Assembly: GCF_023712425.1 (NCBI RefSeq)
Contig: NZ_JAMAYG010000001.1
Coordinates: 930,001 to 994,000 of the forward strand
DNA length: 64,000 nucleotides
Source of the DNA: Rothia sp. P100
GTDB lineage: Bacteria; Actinomycetota; Actinomycetes; Actinomycetales; Micrococcaceae
Direction: 5' to 3'
The notes under the pieces were generated by a model. That model had not been told where the DNA came from and did no database searches. It saw only the letters and a list, made by a program, of their open reading frames with translations. Made by a program: the position numbers and the translations under genes. Positions 32,977 to 42,124 of the stretch are shown one piece after another; the stretch's first letter is position 1, and the number at the start of each line of letters is the position of its first letter.

Positions 32977-34053
32977 ATGACAAACCACACCACCGAACAC
33001 TCCACCCGCGGCGCCTACGTGAACGAGGGCGAGGAGTTCAACCGAGATACCACCTACATCGAGGATCGTATCGTAGCGGATCCAGCGGCCTCCACCGACG
33101 GTGAGCACCAGCTCTGGGCAGCAGAAGCCGGCACCTACCGCCTGATTGCCGCGCGCGCTTGCCCCTGGGCAAACCGCACCCTGATTGTGCGCCGTCTACT
33201 TGGTCTTGAAGACGCTATCTCGGTGGGTCTGCCCGGCCCTACCCATGATGCCCGCTCCTGGACCTTTGACCTGGATGAGGGTGGCAAGGACCCTGTACTG
33301 GGTATCGAACGCATTCAGGATGCCTACTTCAAGCGCTTCCCCGACTACCCCCGCGGTATCACCGTGCCCGCTATCGTCCATGTGGAAAGTGGCGCGGTGG
33401 TCACCAACAACTTCCCTCAAATCACCGAGGACTTCGCCAAGGAATGGGGTTCCTTCCACCGCGAGGGCGCCCCTGACCTCTGGCCTGCTGAGCAAGAAGA
33501 CGAGATGCGCCAGGTGATGAAGCGCATCTACACCGAGATTAACAATGGGGTCTACCGTTGCGGTTTCGCTGGTTCTCAGGAGGCCTACAATAAGGCCTAC
33601 CAGCGGCTCTGGGATGCCCTGGATTGGGTCGAAGAGCGCTTGGCAACCCGCCGCTATCTGATGGGTGATCACATCACCGAAGCTGACGTGCGCCTCTTCA
33701 CCACCCTGGTGCGCTTTGACCCCGTCTACTTCAGTCACTTTAAGTGCAACCGCCAGCCGCTGACCACCATGCCTAACCTCTGGGGCTATGCACGCGATCT
33801 CTTCCAGACACCAGGCTTCGGAGATACGGTGGACTTCCAGCAGATCAAAGAGCATTACTACATCGTGCAGGAGGATATTAACCCCACCGGCATTGTGCCC
33901 GCTGGCCCCCAGTTAGAGAACTGGCTGAGTGACCACGGCCGTGAAGCTCTAGGCGGCTCCCCCTTCAACACGGACGCCGGCGCCACCGCACCCGGGCCGG
34001 TCAGGGACGGCGAGCACGTCACCCCCGGCCACAACCCTCTCTACCCCGCCTAA
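32977..34053 (+). CDS. Glutathionyl-hydroquinone-reductase-like GST (YqjG/ECM4 family)
   Basis: 358 residues. The N-terminal thioredoxin-like domain has A-R-A-C-P-W-A-N-R (catalytic Cys62, the C-P-W motif of the family). V-P-A-I-V-H follows, then a C-terminal helical GST domain with I-T-E-A-D-V-R-L-F-T-T-L-V-R-F-D-P-V-Y. Proteobacterial relatives reduce glutathionyl-hydroquinones. Actinobacteria use mycothiol, so the natural thiol here may be mycothiol, which is inference. An A/T-rich stretch lies upstream. The terminator overlaps the end of the convergent hydrolase gene. Confidence 0.88.
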   Translation: MTNHTTEHSTRGAYVNEGEEFNRDTTYIEDRIVADPAASTDGEHQLWAAEAGTYRLIAARACPWANRTLIVRRLLGLEDAISVGLPGPTHDARSWTFDLDEGGKDPVLGIERIQDAYFKRFPDYPRGITVPAIVHVESGAVVTNNFPQITEDFAKEWGSFHREGAPDLWPAEQEDEMRQVMKRIYTEINNGVYRCGFAGSQEAYNKAYQRLWDALDWVEERLATRRYLMGDHITEADVRLFTTLVRFDPVYFSHFKCNRQPLTTMPNLWGYARDLFQTPGFGDTVDFQQIKEHYYIVQEDINPTGIVPAGPQLENWLSDHGREALGGSPFNTDAGATAPGPVRDGEHVTPGHNPLYPA

Positions 34054-34064
34054 GTTCACTTGAG

Positions 34065-35984
34065 CTAGAAGCTAGACCCCGCTCCCACCCCGTGGAGGGC
34101 GGGGTTTCTGCCATCTGGAAGAACAGCGGGGGATACCTCGATGGGGTTAGGTGAGTAGGTTTTGATGTTGTCATCTAACGTGGGCACCGGTGGCGGTTCC
34201 TTCCCGCCGGGATTCCAGGTGAGGTCTGGGGGATGAAGTTCGATATCGCCAATTTTGATGTTCTGCAGAGCGCTGTTCAATTTTTCATCAGCAACAACTA
34301 TCACCTCATCGTTGAGCCAGTCCACGCCTTCGTCCAGGTTTTGGTAGACCTCGGTGGGGTTAACCGGTTGAGTGATGTCATCCATGGAGCCAGAAGGACC
34401 ACGGTTTGCGTCTGGCAGGTCCGTTTTCTTCCAGACTGTATTGACGCTGTCTTCTGCTAGGTCGACAGTATCTTTTACAGTCACCGACAGTTCCGACGTC
34501 CCATGGGCTATGCCCAGTAAACGTTGCTGATTAAGCTCAGCCTCAGTCAGGTCTGAATCTTGACTTGACCCGGCATAGACGGTTGTTTCACCGGCACGGA
34601 AGTCTCCATTGAAGAACTTAGCTAGCGCTTCTGACTCACGATTAAAGCTTTCGCTGTTCTGGGCGTTGTGCAGATAGCCCGGGCTGCCATGAGGGTCACC
34701 CTCATTCCAATAGTTGAGGGAGTAGTCCTCTGTGGGCTGGTAGTGAGGGTTGGCCCCCTGGGTTTTCGGCACATAGTCCATCTTGTTATCCATACGAATG
34801 TGCGCCACCCCGGGTGGTGCAGCGCCCATGTCGCTGACCGGTGAGCCCTGGGTAGCTACCACCTGCACGTTGTAACGGCTCCTGAACTCTTTGTTCTTGG
34901 CTAGGGACATAGCTACCACTCCGCCCTGGCTATAGCCATTGAGCATGATGGGGGTACCCGCGTCGATACCCTCTTCGCGTAGCATTTGGTCTACCAGCTG
35001 CATGGCAGCAGAGGACTGGGCCAGTGGAACATCCGGATCATCGAGCAAGGCAGCATTGGCAATGTTTTCAGTCCAGCTAGCCGTACCACCCTCATAGTTT
35101 GCCAGCAGGTCAGCCAGCTCGCCATCGGTTCCGGGCAGAGTGATGATGACGCGCTCCTGCCCGGTTTGCTCATCGTAGTGCCGCTGCAGGACGATGTGGT
35201 CCCACTCGTTGACGTAGTGTTCACCTCCGTAATGGTCATCTACTGCCTGGTGTGCACCGCTCACCAAGTAATTCATCTGCACAAGGTCAGCGGCCGTTTT
35301 GGGGGGCCTATCAAGGCGTAGATTCTCACCCGTTTCTGGGTCAACCCAGGGGTCAATCTCATGACTAATATCTTCGAATACCCTGAGTCTGCGAACCAGC
35401 CCGAAACTCTTTGCGGTATCGTGAAGCTGGTCGGTGGCCACAGAGATACTTGCTCGCCCCACCCCAGTCTGGCGAAAGACATCAAAGCCCTTGAGCGCTA
35501 GTGGCACTTTGTTTTCTGAAATCACCTTGACGACCGTGGTGCCGCGTTGAACCACAAGACGTAGACTGCCACCTCGATAACCGAATGCGGAGCCCAGGGA
35601 CTGAGCTGCAGCGGGGCTTTGGTCAAGCGCGGCTTCATAGCCCTGTAAGACATCGGAGGCAAAAGCCTCAGCTGCCTCATAGTTGGCAGCTGATTGACGC
35701 ACGGCAGTCGCTAGCCTTTGAGCAGCAGCAGCGAGAGTGACCAACGTAGCGGCACCCACAGTAAGACTGGTGAAGGCAAGAGCCCCCTGGCCGCTGGCAT
35801 CTAGGGCAGCAAGAACACCGACCTGAAGGGCAACAGGAGCTAGCCGGCGGCCCAAGCTCTCATACCGGTCTGCCAGGGCTGATAACTGCTGGGAGACCGC
35901 AGTTAGCTCTGCTGTATCAACACTGACGATTTGAGTGGCACCGGCAGGTACCAGGGAGAAATCCGGTGTTACCGCGATGGGCAT
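34065..35984 (-). CDS. Alpha/beta-hydrolase with ESX/WXG-like N-terminal helices
   Basis: 639 residues. Residues 1-130 are Ala-rich helices with heptad character, resembling WXG100/LXG-type secretion domains. The centre is an alpha/beta-hydrolase with I-T-L-P-G-T-D-G (about 281-288) and nucleophile Ser352 in G-Y-S-Q-G-G. The last 150 residues are Pro-rich and unlike anything I recognise. There is no Sec signal peptide. The gene sits 2 bases behind the WXG100-like gene and has a strong ribosome site (GGGGAGGT). I infer a type VII secreted lipase/esterase-like effector, but no secretion genes are in the window. A plain intracellular hydrolase is the alternative. Confidence 0.7.
   Translation of the reverse strand: MPIAVTPDFSLVPAGATQIVSVDTAELTAVSQQLSALADRYESLGRRLAPVALQVGVLAALDASGQGALAFTSLTVGAATLVTLAAAAQRLATAVRQSAANYEAAEAFASDVLQGYEAALDQSPAAAQSLGSAFGYRGGSLRLVVQRGTTVVKVISENKVPLALKGFDVFRQTGVGRASISVATDQLHDTAKSFGLVRRLRVFEDISHEIDPWVDPETGENLRLDRPPKTAADLVQMNYLVSGAHQAVDDHYGGEHYVNEWDHIVLQRHYDEQTGQERVIITLPGTDGELADLLANYEGGTASWTENIANAALLDDPDVPLAQSSAAMQLVDQMLREEGIDAGTPIMLNGYSQGGVVAMSLAKNKEFRSRYNVQVVATQGSPVSDMGAAPPGVAHIRMDNKMDYVPKTQGANPHYQPTEDYSLNYWNEGDPHGSPGYLHNAQNSESFNRESEALAKFFNGDFRAGETTVYAGSSQDSDLTEAELNQQRLLGIAHGTSELSVTVKDTVDLAEDSVNTVWKKTDLPDANRGPSGSMDDITQPVNPTEVYQNLDEGVDWLNDEVIVVADEKLNSALQNIKIGDIELHPPDLTWNPGGKEPPPVPTLDDNIKTYSPNPIEVSPAVLPDGRNPALHGVGAGSSF
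34076..34108 (+). terminator. Terminator of the GST-family gene, inside the convergent hydrolase gene
   Basis: ACCCCGC (34076-34082) pairs with GCGGGGT (34099-34105), with extra CC/GG pairs inside, and is followed by TTT. It begins 22 bases after the GST stop and lies within the last codons of the convergent hydrolase gene. Confidence 0.65.
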
Positions 35985-35986
35985 AG

Positions 35987-36529
35987 TTACCTCCCCACCT
36001 GCGACAGTGCACCAGCCACCTGGTTCAAGAGGGGGTCAGCTAAGTGGCTCTGCAACTCATTCTGCAGGAGGATCAAACCGGAGCGGTCGGCATGGACGAT
36101 TACATCATCCAGAACACCTTCAACCTGACTCATACCCAGCAGAGCATTATCGATGAGGGCTCCCACCCCGCCCAGGGTGGCGGCCAGGGCATCAAGACTG
36201 GCCGCTATACTCTCACCGGCATGTCGGGTGTACGTTGCCGCTGTTTCCAGCTCCCCTTGAAAAGTTGCGTTGGCTACCTGTTCCTGAACCAAAGCGTCCC
36301 TAAAAGCTACCGCTGCCTGCGAGCGCCAACTCTCCAGAGAGTAGGCCCTACTTTCGGCAGCAATGCTCTCTAGCTCTTGCACTTCGGTGTCAATATGTGC
36401 CCCGAGCGCCCGCGCCCATTCTCGCACTCGCGCCGCTAGCCCACTGGCTGAAGCGCTAGCGGACGCCGCGGCGCCCGAACCCAGCCCGCCGCGGCCCACC
36501 GCCGCCATTATGTCTACTGTGCTAGCCAT
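35987..36529 (-). CDS. WXG100-like helical protein, partner of the hydrolase
   Basis: 180 residues, almost entirely helical. The Ala/Ser/Gly-rich N terminus is followed by a helix-W-R-S-helix turn near residue 68 (S-L-E-S-W-R-S-Q-A-A-V-A-F-R), which stands in for the W-x-G turn of ESAT-6-like proteins. Further helices extend to the C terminus, making it longer than a classical 100-residue WXG100. It has a good ribosome site (AAGGAGAG) and is two bases ahead of the hydrolase gene. It is probably a co-secreted partner or chaperone. Homology rests on pattern only. Confidence 0.6.
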   Translation of the reverse strand: MASTVDIMAAVGRGGLGSGAAASASASASGLAARVREWARALGAHIDTEVQELESIAAESRAYSLESWRSQAAVAFRDALVQEQVANATFQGELETAATYTRHAGESIAASLDALAATLGGVGALIDNALLGMSQVEGVLDDVIVHADRSGLILLQNELQSHLADPLLNQVAGALSQVGR

Positions 36530-36760
36530 TTGGCTCTCCTTTCACGCTTCACATGACCCACAGCATAAAAAAGGGAAACCGTCTTGGCACCGTGCCAGCA
36601 CCCCTGTGGATAAGGCACACTCTCCAGAACAGGCAAGGGCGGCACCCGCGAGAAGAAAAGTGGTGAACCTGTGACGGGGTATGACCACCCGGTGCACACA
36701 GGCCGATACAGAGAGACGTCAAAGGTGCAGAACCCCTCGTGCCCGTGAGAAACTAGACCT

Positions 36761-38194
36761 ATGTCTCATCGTGATAACTGCACCACACTGCCCAACGGAC
36801 GCCACTCACTCACCGGCGCCGGTCTAGCCCTCGGCGCTCTAGATGGCCGATACAAGTCCGCCACCGAAACTCTGGTTGACTACCTCTCAGAAGCCGCACT
36901 CAACCGTGACCGCGTGCATGTAGAGGTGGAATGGTTCATCTACCTCTGTGATCACTCTGTCCTGCCCGGCCTATCTCCCCTGACGGACGCCCAGCGCGAT
37001 GGTCTGCGCGCCATCGTCACCGAATTCACCGAAGAATCTGCCCTTGAACTAGCTGAGATTGAAGCGGTTACCGTTCACGATGTGAAGGCGGTGGAGTACT
37101 TCATTGGTCGCCGCCTCGATGCTCTGGGACTTGCCCACCTGACCCCCCTGGTTCATTTTGGGTGCACCAGTGAGGACATCAACAACCTCTCCTACGCCCT
37201 GGGCATCAAGGACGCCGTCACCAATGTATGGCTGCCTGCAGCCCGCGGCCTGGTAGAGCAGATTATGAAGCTGGCAGAAGAGGCCCGCGAGGTGCCCATG
37301 CTTTCGCGTACCCACGGTCAGCCCGCTACTCCCTCAACCCTGGGCAAGGAACTGGCTGTCTTTGCCTACCGCCTGAACCGCCAGATTAAGCAGGTTGAAA
37401 ACGCCGAGTTCCTGGGCAAAATCAACGGCGCAACCGGCACCTACTCAGCCCATACTGTGGCTGTACCCGGTGCTGACTGGCAGAGGATTTCAGAAGACTT
37501 TGTCACCGGCTTGGGTCTGGACTGGAACCCCCTGACCACCCAAATCGAAAACCACGACTGGCAGGCTGAGCTCTACTCCTCCATCGCCCACTTCAACCAG
37601 GTGCTGCATAACCTCTGCACCGACGTGTGGAGCTATATCTCTATCGGTTTCTTCCGTCAAATTCCCGTGGCAGGTGCTACCGGCTCCTCAACCATGCCGC
37701 ACAAGGTTAACCCCATTCGTTTTGAGAACGCAGAAGCTAACCTTGAGATTTCCAACGGTCTGCTGAATACTCTGGCTTCAACGCTGGTGCAGTCACGCTG
37801 GCAGCGCGACCTCACCGACTCGTCCTCCCAGCGCAATATCGGTGTGGCGTTCGGCCACTCGGTGCTGGCGATTTCTAACGTGGTCAAAGGCTTGGAACGC
37901 CTGGACATCGCCACCGACGTCATTGCCGCTGACCTGGATGAGAACTGGGAAGTTCTGGCTGAGGCCATTCAGATGGTCATGCGCGCCGAAGCTATTGCCG
38001 GTGTTGAAGGCATGGAGAACCCCTACGAACGTCTCAAGGACCTAACCCGCGGTCAGCGCGTGGACGCCACCCGTCTCAAGGAATTTGTAGCAGAGCTGGG
38101 TCTATCAGATGACGCCGAAAAGCGCCTGAGCGAGCTAACCCCTCACACCTACACCGGTCTAGCAGCCCAGCTCTTGGAGCACGCTAACCGCTAG
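36761..38194 (+). CDS. purB: Adenylosuccinate lyase
   Basis: 477 residues. PurB cleaves SAICAR and adenylosuccinate in purine synthesis. The signature S-S-T-M-P-H-K-V-N-P-I-R-F-E-N-A-E is intact (about 303-319). The catalytic-site segments T-S-E-D-I-N-N and R-T-H-G-Q-P-A-T-P-S-T are present. The N terminus L-G-A-L-D-G-R-Y is typical of the E. coli-type subgroup. The ATG has no clear ribosome site. It is convergent with an EcsC-like gene only 3 bases away. Confidence 0.97.
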   Translation: MSHRDNCTTLPNGRHSLTGAGLALGALDGRYKSATETLVDYLSEAALNRDRVHVEVEWFIYLCDHSVLPGLSPLTDAQRDGLRAIVTEFTEESALELAEIEAVTVHDVKAVEYFIGRRLDALGLAHLTPLVHFGCTSEDINNLSYALGIKDAVTNVWLPAARGLVEQIMKLAEEAREVPMLSRTHGQPATPSTLGKELAVFAYRLNRQIKQVENAEFLGKINGATGTYSAHTVAVPGADWQRISEDFVTGLGLDWNPLTTQIENHDWQAELYSSIAHFNQVLHNLCTDVWSYISIGFFRQIPVAGATGSSTMPHKVNPIRFENAEANLEISNGLLNTLASTLVQSRWQRDLTDSSSQRNIGVAFGHSVLAISNVVKGLERLDIATDVIAADLDENWEVLAEAIQMVMRAEAIAGVEGMENPYERLKDLTRGQRVDATRLKEFVAELGLSDDAEKRLSELTPHTYTGLAAQLLEHANR

Positions 38195-38197
38195 CGT

Positions 38198-39133
38198 TTA
38201 GCGCCCCATCCGCCCGCGCGCCTTCATATAAGCGCGGGCGGCAAGCCGGGCGCCGATAGCTCCAGGGTGATTCTCCGGTAGCTCAATAGGGTCTTGAACC
38301 GGTGGAGCTCCCTTCGTCTGTTCTGCACCTTCTGCAAGGATGCCGCCTGGCCCCTGCCCCTCTTCAGCGAGGGTATCTGCGTCGTCGGCGATATCGGAGG
38401 CTTTTGCTCGGGAGTCCTTGAGTGCCTCCCGGCTTAAAAACTGGGGAAAGTCTGCCGGTGGCTCCCCCAACTGCTCGGCCAGCTGTTCCACCAGGCTGGC
38501 AGCAAAAAGCTTGCGTTCTTTGCTGTTGGTCAGCACAGCGCTACCGGTCTTAGCTAACTGCTCGCCTGCCTTGATGAGCAGAAAAGCTTGAGGGTTACGG
38601 GCTGCAAAGACCCCGATAGCACCTAGCAGGCTGAAACTTTGATCCTGCGGGGTGCTCTGCCGGGGTGCATCCAAAGCTGCCAGGAGGTCATTGACTCCCC
38701 CGCCCAAAAGCTGCTCCGCGGCGTCCTCAGCATCTGCTACCTGCCTGCCGTGTAAGAGCGCCAGCGCGTGCACGTAGGTCTTAATAGCCTGGGCTGAGCC
38801 CACATGAGCCGCAGTATTGACCCCTTGTTGAGCGCTCTGCCCCACACCTGCAATTTTCTGACCGGCACTCCCCAGGTGAGCCGCCGCACGGGTTGCCAGG
38901 GCAATCTTGGGGTTGCGGGTGAACCTACCTACCGCACCGGGTGTGAAATGCTCAGCACCTGCACTTACCCCGCCCACCAGGGTAAAGTCTCTGATAAAGA
39001 CGGCGCTAACCCTGCTCACCAGTTGCTCCGGGGTGTCATCAGGGTGCCTCAGGCGTAGCTTCTTGAGGCGGCGAACCGCCAGCGGTTGAGGCTGTTGGCC
39101 AGCCGGGGGCGTACCGGGAGCAGAGTCAGTCAT
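38198..39133 (-). CDS. EcsC-like/uncharacterised protein (paralogue of 39230-40036)
   Basis: 311 residues. I do not recognise it firmly. L-K-K-L-R-L-R-H-P-D-D-T-P-E-Q-L and F-I-R-D-F-T-L-V-G-G-V-S-A-G-A align with the same region of the downstream paralogue. The centre has Ala/Gly-rich segments that could be amphipathic helices, and A-L-A-L-L-H-G resembles the A-x-x-H-G stretch of EcsC-type proteins. The N and C termini are Pro/Glu-rich and likely disordered. The second copy, about 200 bases downstream on the same strand, indicates a tandem duplication. Confidence 0.5.
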   Translation of the reverse strand: MTDSAPGTPPAGQQPQPLAVRRLKKLRLRHPDDTPEQLVSRVSAVFIRDFTLVGGVSAGAEHFTPGAVGRFTRNPKIALATRAAAHLGSAGQKIAGVGQSAQQGVNTAAHVGSAQAIKTYVHALALLHGRQVADAEDAAEQLLGGGVNDLLAALDAPRQSTPQDQSFSLLGAIGVFAARNPQAFLLIKAGEQLAKTGSAVLTNSKERKLFAASLVEQLAEQLGEPPADFPQFLSREALKDSRAKASDIADDADTLAEEGQGPGGILAEGAEQTKGAPPVQDPIELPENHPGAIGARLAARAYMKARGRMGR

Positions 39134-39151
39134 GGCTTCATTCTAAGACAC

Positions 39152-39199
39152 TAAAAACCCACCCTGCCCGGACCAGGTACTGGCTCAGACAGGGTGGGT
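39152..39199 (-). terminator. Intrinsic terminator between the two EcsC-like genes
   Basis: On the minus strand ACCCACCCTG (39190-39199 complement) pairs with CAGGGTGGGT (39157-39166 complement) and is followed by TTTTTAG. It ends the 39230-40036 gene's transcript before the second paralogue. Confidence 0.85.
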
Positions 39200-39229
39200 G
39201 AAGATGAAAGGATGCTGGAGCGTAGCCCT

Positions 39230-40036
39230 CTAGGCTTCGATCGCGGCGCCGCCCTCGGTGTCAGCCTCAGGGTTCTTGACGCCTTGAGCGGCGGTGTCCA
39301 CCAGCTTGGGTGCACGGTTGCTATTAAGATCGGCAGGGAAAACTGCGGGCAGGGCTCCGAAAGTTTCGGCAACTGACTTCACCACAGCTCGACCCAGTGC
39401 CAGGTTAGCACCGCCGCCGACCACTGCACCGATACCAAAGGGCATAGCGCGGCCCAGCAGAGCACCGGACTGGCGGGTAAGGAAGCGCTTGATGAACATG
39501 TTACGGATGGTGCGCTCCACGCTGAAAATCTTTCCGGAATCCTTAGAGCCCATCATCATGCCCCACTTACGGGAGACACCACCGGCCTTACCGGTGTGCG
39601 CGAGCATGGAATTCATGAGCACGGAACCATCCTCACCCAGCATGATCGCCATGACCATGAGACGGGCTTTATCGGGGTCTTCTACGTGCACGCCGTGCAG
39701 CTCCGCCATAGACTGAGCGTAAATAGCGGTTCGCTCAAGGTAGCCACCCACAGCCAAGACGGACAGACCCACGGAGGCTGCCGTTCCCAAACCGGGCACG
39801 AAAGCTGAGGCACCTACCGCGCCGCCACCAACGGTGACATCACGCAGGTAGGCTTTTTCAAGGCGTTTCGCTAGCTGGTCAGGGGTCTCATGGGGGTATT
39901 TCTCGCGCATCTTCTTGAGCCCGGAAAGAATGAGGGGGCGCTGCACCTTCAGCACGGTGTCAACAGCTTTGGTCACAGCGGGCTTGGGCTTGCCATCAGC
40001 ATCAAAGGCACTGGAGGCATTGAACATATCAAACAT
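39230..40036 (-). CDS. EcsC-like/uncharacterised protein (paralogue of 38198-39133)
   Basis: 268 residues. L-K-K-M-R-E-K-Y-P-H-E-T-P-D-Q-L and the following Y-L-R-D-V-T-V-G-G-G-A-V-G-A-S-A-F-V-P-G-L-G define the block shared with the neighbour. A Gly/Ala-rich hydrophobic region follows (about 73-98), then A-E-L-H-G. A second hydrophobic Gly-rich segment lies at about 196-215. It may be membrane-associated. EcsC-type proteins contain such Gly-rich segments, but the assignment is tentative and the function unknown. Confidence 0.5.
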   Translation of the reverse strand: MFDMFNASSAFDADGKPKPAVTKAVDTVLKVQRPLILSGLKKMREKYPHETPDQLAKRLEKAYLRDVTVGGGAVGASAFVPGLGTAASVGLSVLAVGGYLERTAIYAQSMAELHGVHVEDPDKARLMVMAIMLGEDGSVLMNSMLAHTGKAGGVSRKWGMMMGSKDSGKIFSVERTIRNMFIKRFLTRQSGALLGRAMPFGIGAVVGGGANLALGRAVVKSVAETFGALPAVFPADLNSNRAPKLVDTAAQGVKNPEADTEGGAAIEA

Positions 40037-40108
40037 ACCGCTAGCTTACTGCCCCGGCTCCCAATATGAACAGTCTACTTGGTGTATGTACGCCCAGGGC
40101 ACAGCATA

Positions 40109-41032
40109 TTAACTCTCCAACTCAAAGTCAGACTCAAGGATGACGTTCTCTCGAGCCGCTGTCTCTAGCGCTTCCTTGCAAGCGATGACGGCGGGGTGGG
40201 CGGCATTGCCAGCCCGCACCACCGTATAGAGGGCACGGTGCGGGTTGCCCGCAAGTGCCACAGATCGGGTGCCGGGCAGGGCTTCTGCCGGTATCAGTGA
40301 AGGTACTAGTGCCAAAGCCAGGCCCTCCCGCACCAGGTTGGCCTGGAGCAGGGGATCATTGGTTTCAAACTTTACGATGGGTTCGAAGCCTGCCTCCCGG
40401 CAAACATTGCGGCTCCACTGCCCCGCAACCGTATGAGGCGGGTCGAAAGCCCAGGGAGCCTTCGCCAGGTCAGCTAGTTGAGTAGGTGGGTCGGCCAGCG
40501 CGCCAGTGACCGGTAAAAGCAAGCGCAAGGCATCTTTCAGCAAAGGATTGCGTACCGTACCGGGGTAGGCAGGGGCAGGTAAACCCGGGAATTCCTCCCC
40601 AATGATGATGTCAAACTCGTGTGCTAAGAGCCCCTCGTATGATTGGTGGACCATACGCTGGGAGAGCTCCACATTGATGTGAGGATAGTTTTCGGCAAGC
40701 AAGGTCAGTGCCCGGGGTGCCATACCAATCACCGCGGATTGGAAAGTTGCCAGGCGTAGAGTATGCCCACCTCGGAATGTTGCCAGCTCAGATTCTGCCT
40801 CTTCAAGTCGTGCCAGCACAGCGTCGGTGTGAGCCACTAGCACCAGGGCGGCGGGGGTCAGTTTAACCCCGCGTCCTACCGTTTCTAGGAGCTGAACGCC
40901 GGTTTCTTTTTCTAGCACCCCCAACTGCTGAGATATAGCTGAAGGGGAATAGGCCAGGGATTCTGCGACCTTTGCCAGGGTTCCTAGCCGTGACAGTTCG
41001 CTAAGCATCCGCAAACGATTGAGGTTGAGCAT
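40109..41032 (-). CDS. LysR-family transcriptional regulator
   Basis: 307 residues. The N-terminal winged HTH (1-60) has L-A-K-V-A-E-S-L-A-Y-S-P-S-A-I-S-Q-Q-L-G-V-L-E (standard LysR helix), followed by the periplasmic-binding-like effector domain. The gene is divergent from an EamA-family exporter gene. A T-N11-A type palindrome lies between them. This is the classic arrangement for LysR control of the adjacent gene, as with ArgP/LysG-type exporters. The effector, perhaps an amino acid, is inference. Confidence 0.92.
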   Translation of the reverse strand: MLNLNRLRMLSELSRLGTLAKVAESLAYSPSAISQQLGVLEKETGVQLLETVGRGVKLTPAALVLVAHTDAVLARLEEAESELATFRGGHTLRLATFQSAVIGMAPRALTLLAENYPHINVELSQRMVHQSYEGLLAHEFDIIIGEEFPGLPAPAYPGTVRNPLLKDALRLLLPVTGALADPPTQLADLAKAPWAFDPPHTVAGQWSRNVCREAGFEPIVKFETNDPLLQANLVREGLALALVPSLIPAEALPGTRSVALAGNPHRALYTVVRAGNAAHPAVIACKEALETAARENVILESDFELES

Positions 41033-41058
41033 ACTCCACTACCATTCATAAGAAAAAA

Positions 41059-41074
41059 TGATGAGTTTTCATCA
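41059..41074. promoter_or_regulatory. LysR-type operator between regulator and exporter
   Basis: TGATGAGTTTTCATCA is a palindrome (TGATG/CATCA, 6-base spacer) fitting the LysR T-N11-A pattern, in the divergent promoter region. It lies about 70 bases from the exporter ATG and about 30 from the regulator ATG. Confidence 0.6.
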
Positions 41075-41146
41075 AATTCATTCGCTAGACTATCCTATTT
41101 TTTCGGTGCATTCTTGAAAGCATGTACCCCCATATGGAAGGACCCC

Positions 41147-42124
41147 ATGACACAGCATCCCAGCGCCCATAGCACCTACACCGGTGTTGCCCTGGTCATT
41201 GGCTCCGCCCTATCGCTACAGTTCGGGGCGGTCTTCGCCTACCAACTTTTCCCGCAGCTGGGTTCCTGGGGCGTCACCACCCTGCGTCTGGGCGTTGCGG
41301 CGCTGGTTCTCACCCTGATGGTGCGCCCCAGGGTAGGCCAGTGGAGTGCCGAGCAGTGGAAGGCTGTAGCACTCTTTGGCGGCTCTATGGCGCTGATGAA
41401 TGGCACCTTTTATGCCGCTATTGAGCGAATCCCCATCGGACTTGCCGTCACCATCGAGTTTCTGGGGCCGTTGGTGCTTGCCGCTGCGCTCTCCCGCCGC
41501 GGTATTGACTTTCTCTGGCTGGGCATCGCTCTCCTGGGCATGGGAGTGCTGGGGTACGAGAGCATCAACAATGCTACCGACTACGACCCCTTAGGGGTGC
41601 TCTTTGCCCTGATTGCTGGGCTAGGTTGGGCGCTCTATGTACTCGCCGGCGCCAAAGTGGGGCAGGCGGTTGAAGGTACCGGCGGGCTGGCGGTTGCCAT
41701 GTCTTTTGCCGCAGTGTTCCTGCTCCCGCTAGGTGCGCCAGGGGCACTAAAAGGTGTTACTGACCCCCATCTACTTCTACTCGCCATCGGCACCGGTCTG
41801 CTAGCCTCTCTCATTCCCTACACGCTGGAGCTCATGGCCCTGCGCCGTCTGCCCCGCAACACCTTTAGTATTTTGCTCAGTCTAGAACCAGCTGTAGCCG
41901 CGATTGCCGGTTTCCTACTTCTAGGGCAGGTCACCGGGCCAGTGCGCTGGCTAGCCATCGCCCTGCTCATTGCCGCCAGCGTGGGCGTGACCCTTTCCGC
42001 CCGCAAAAATCCCGGCCCTAAAGAGGTGCAGCTGGGTGAGGTAGCGCCGGTGACCGCGTCCCTGCCCATGATTGAGGACGCTACCGCACAGGGCTCGAAA
42101 CCACAAAGGGTCGAGAAGGGTTAG
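41147..42124 (+). CDS. EamA-family (DMT) exporter, RhtA-like
   Basis: 325 residues with ten predicted membrane segments in two EamA repeats. The first repeat contains R-L-G-V-A-A-L-V-L and the second S-L-E-P-A-V-A-A-I-A-G-F-L-L-L-G-Q. The sequence is closest to the threonine/homoserine exporter RhtA group. The cytoplasmic tail is polar. The ATG at 41147 has a GGAAGGA site; ATG and TTG codons upstream give no family sequence. Regulation by the divergent LysR protein is likely. It overlaps the convergent downstream gene by four bases. Confidence 0.87.
   Translation: MTQHPSAHSTYTGVALVIGSALSLQFGAVFAYQLFPQLGSWGVTTLRLGVAALVLTLMVRPRVGQWSAEQWKAVALFGGSMALMNGTFYAAIERIPIGLAVTIEFLGPLVLAAALSRRGIDFLWLGIALLGMGVLGYESINNATDYDPLGVLFALIAGLGWALYVLAGAKVGQAVEGTGGLAVAMSFAAVFLLPLGAPGALKGVTDPHLLLLAIGTGLLASLIPYTLELMALRRLPRNTFSILLSLEPAVAAIAGFLLLGQVTGPVRWLAIALLIAASVGVTLSARKNPGPKEVQLGEVAPVTASLPMIEDATAQGSKPQRVEKG

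Noticed and set aside
36530-36760. Gene in the spacer before purB
   Set aside because: Only short frames overlap the promoter region and none has a ribosome site or family match.
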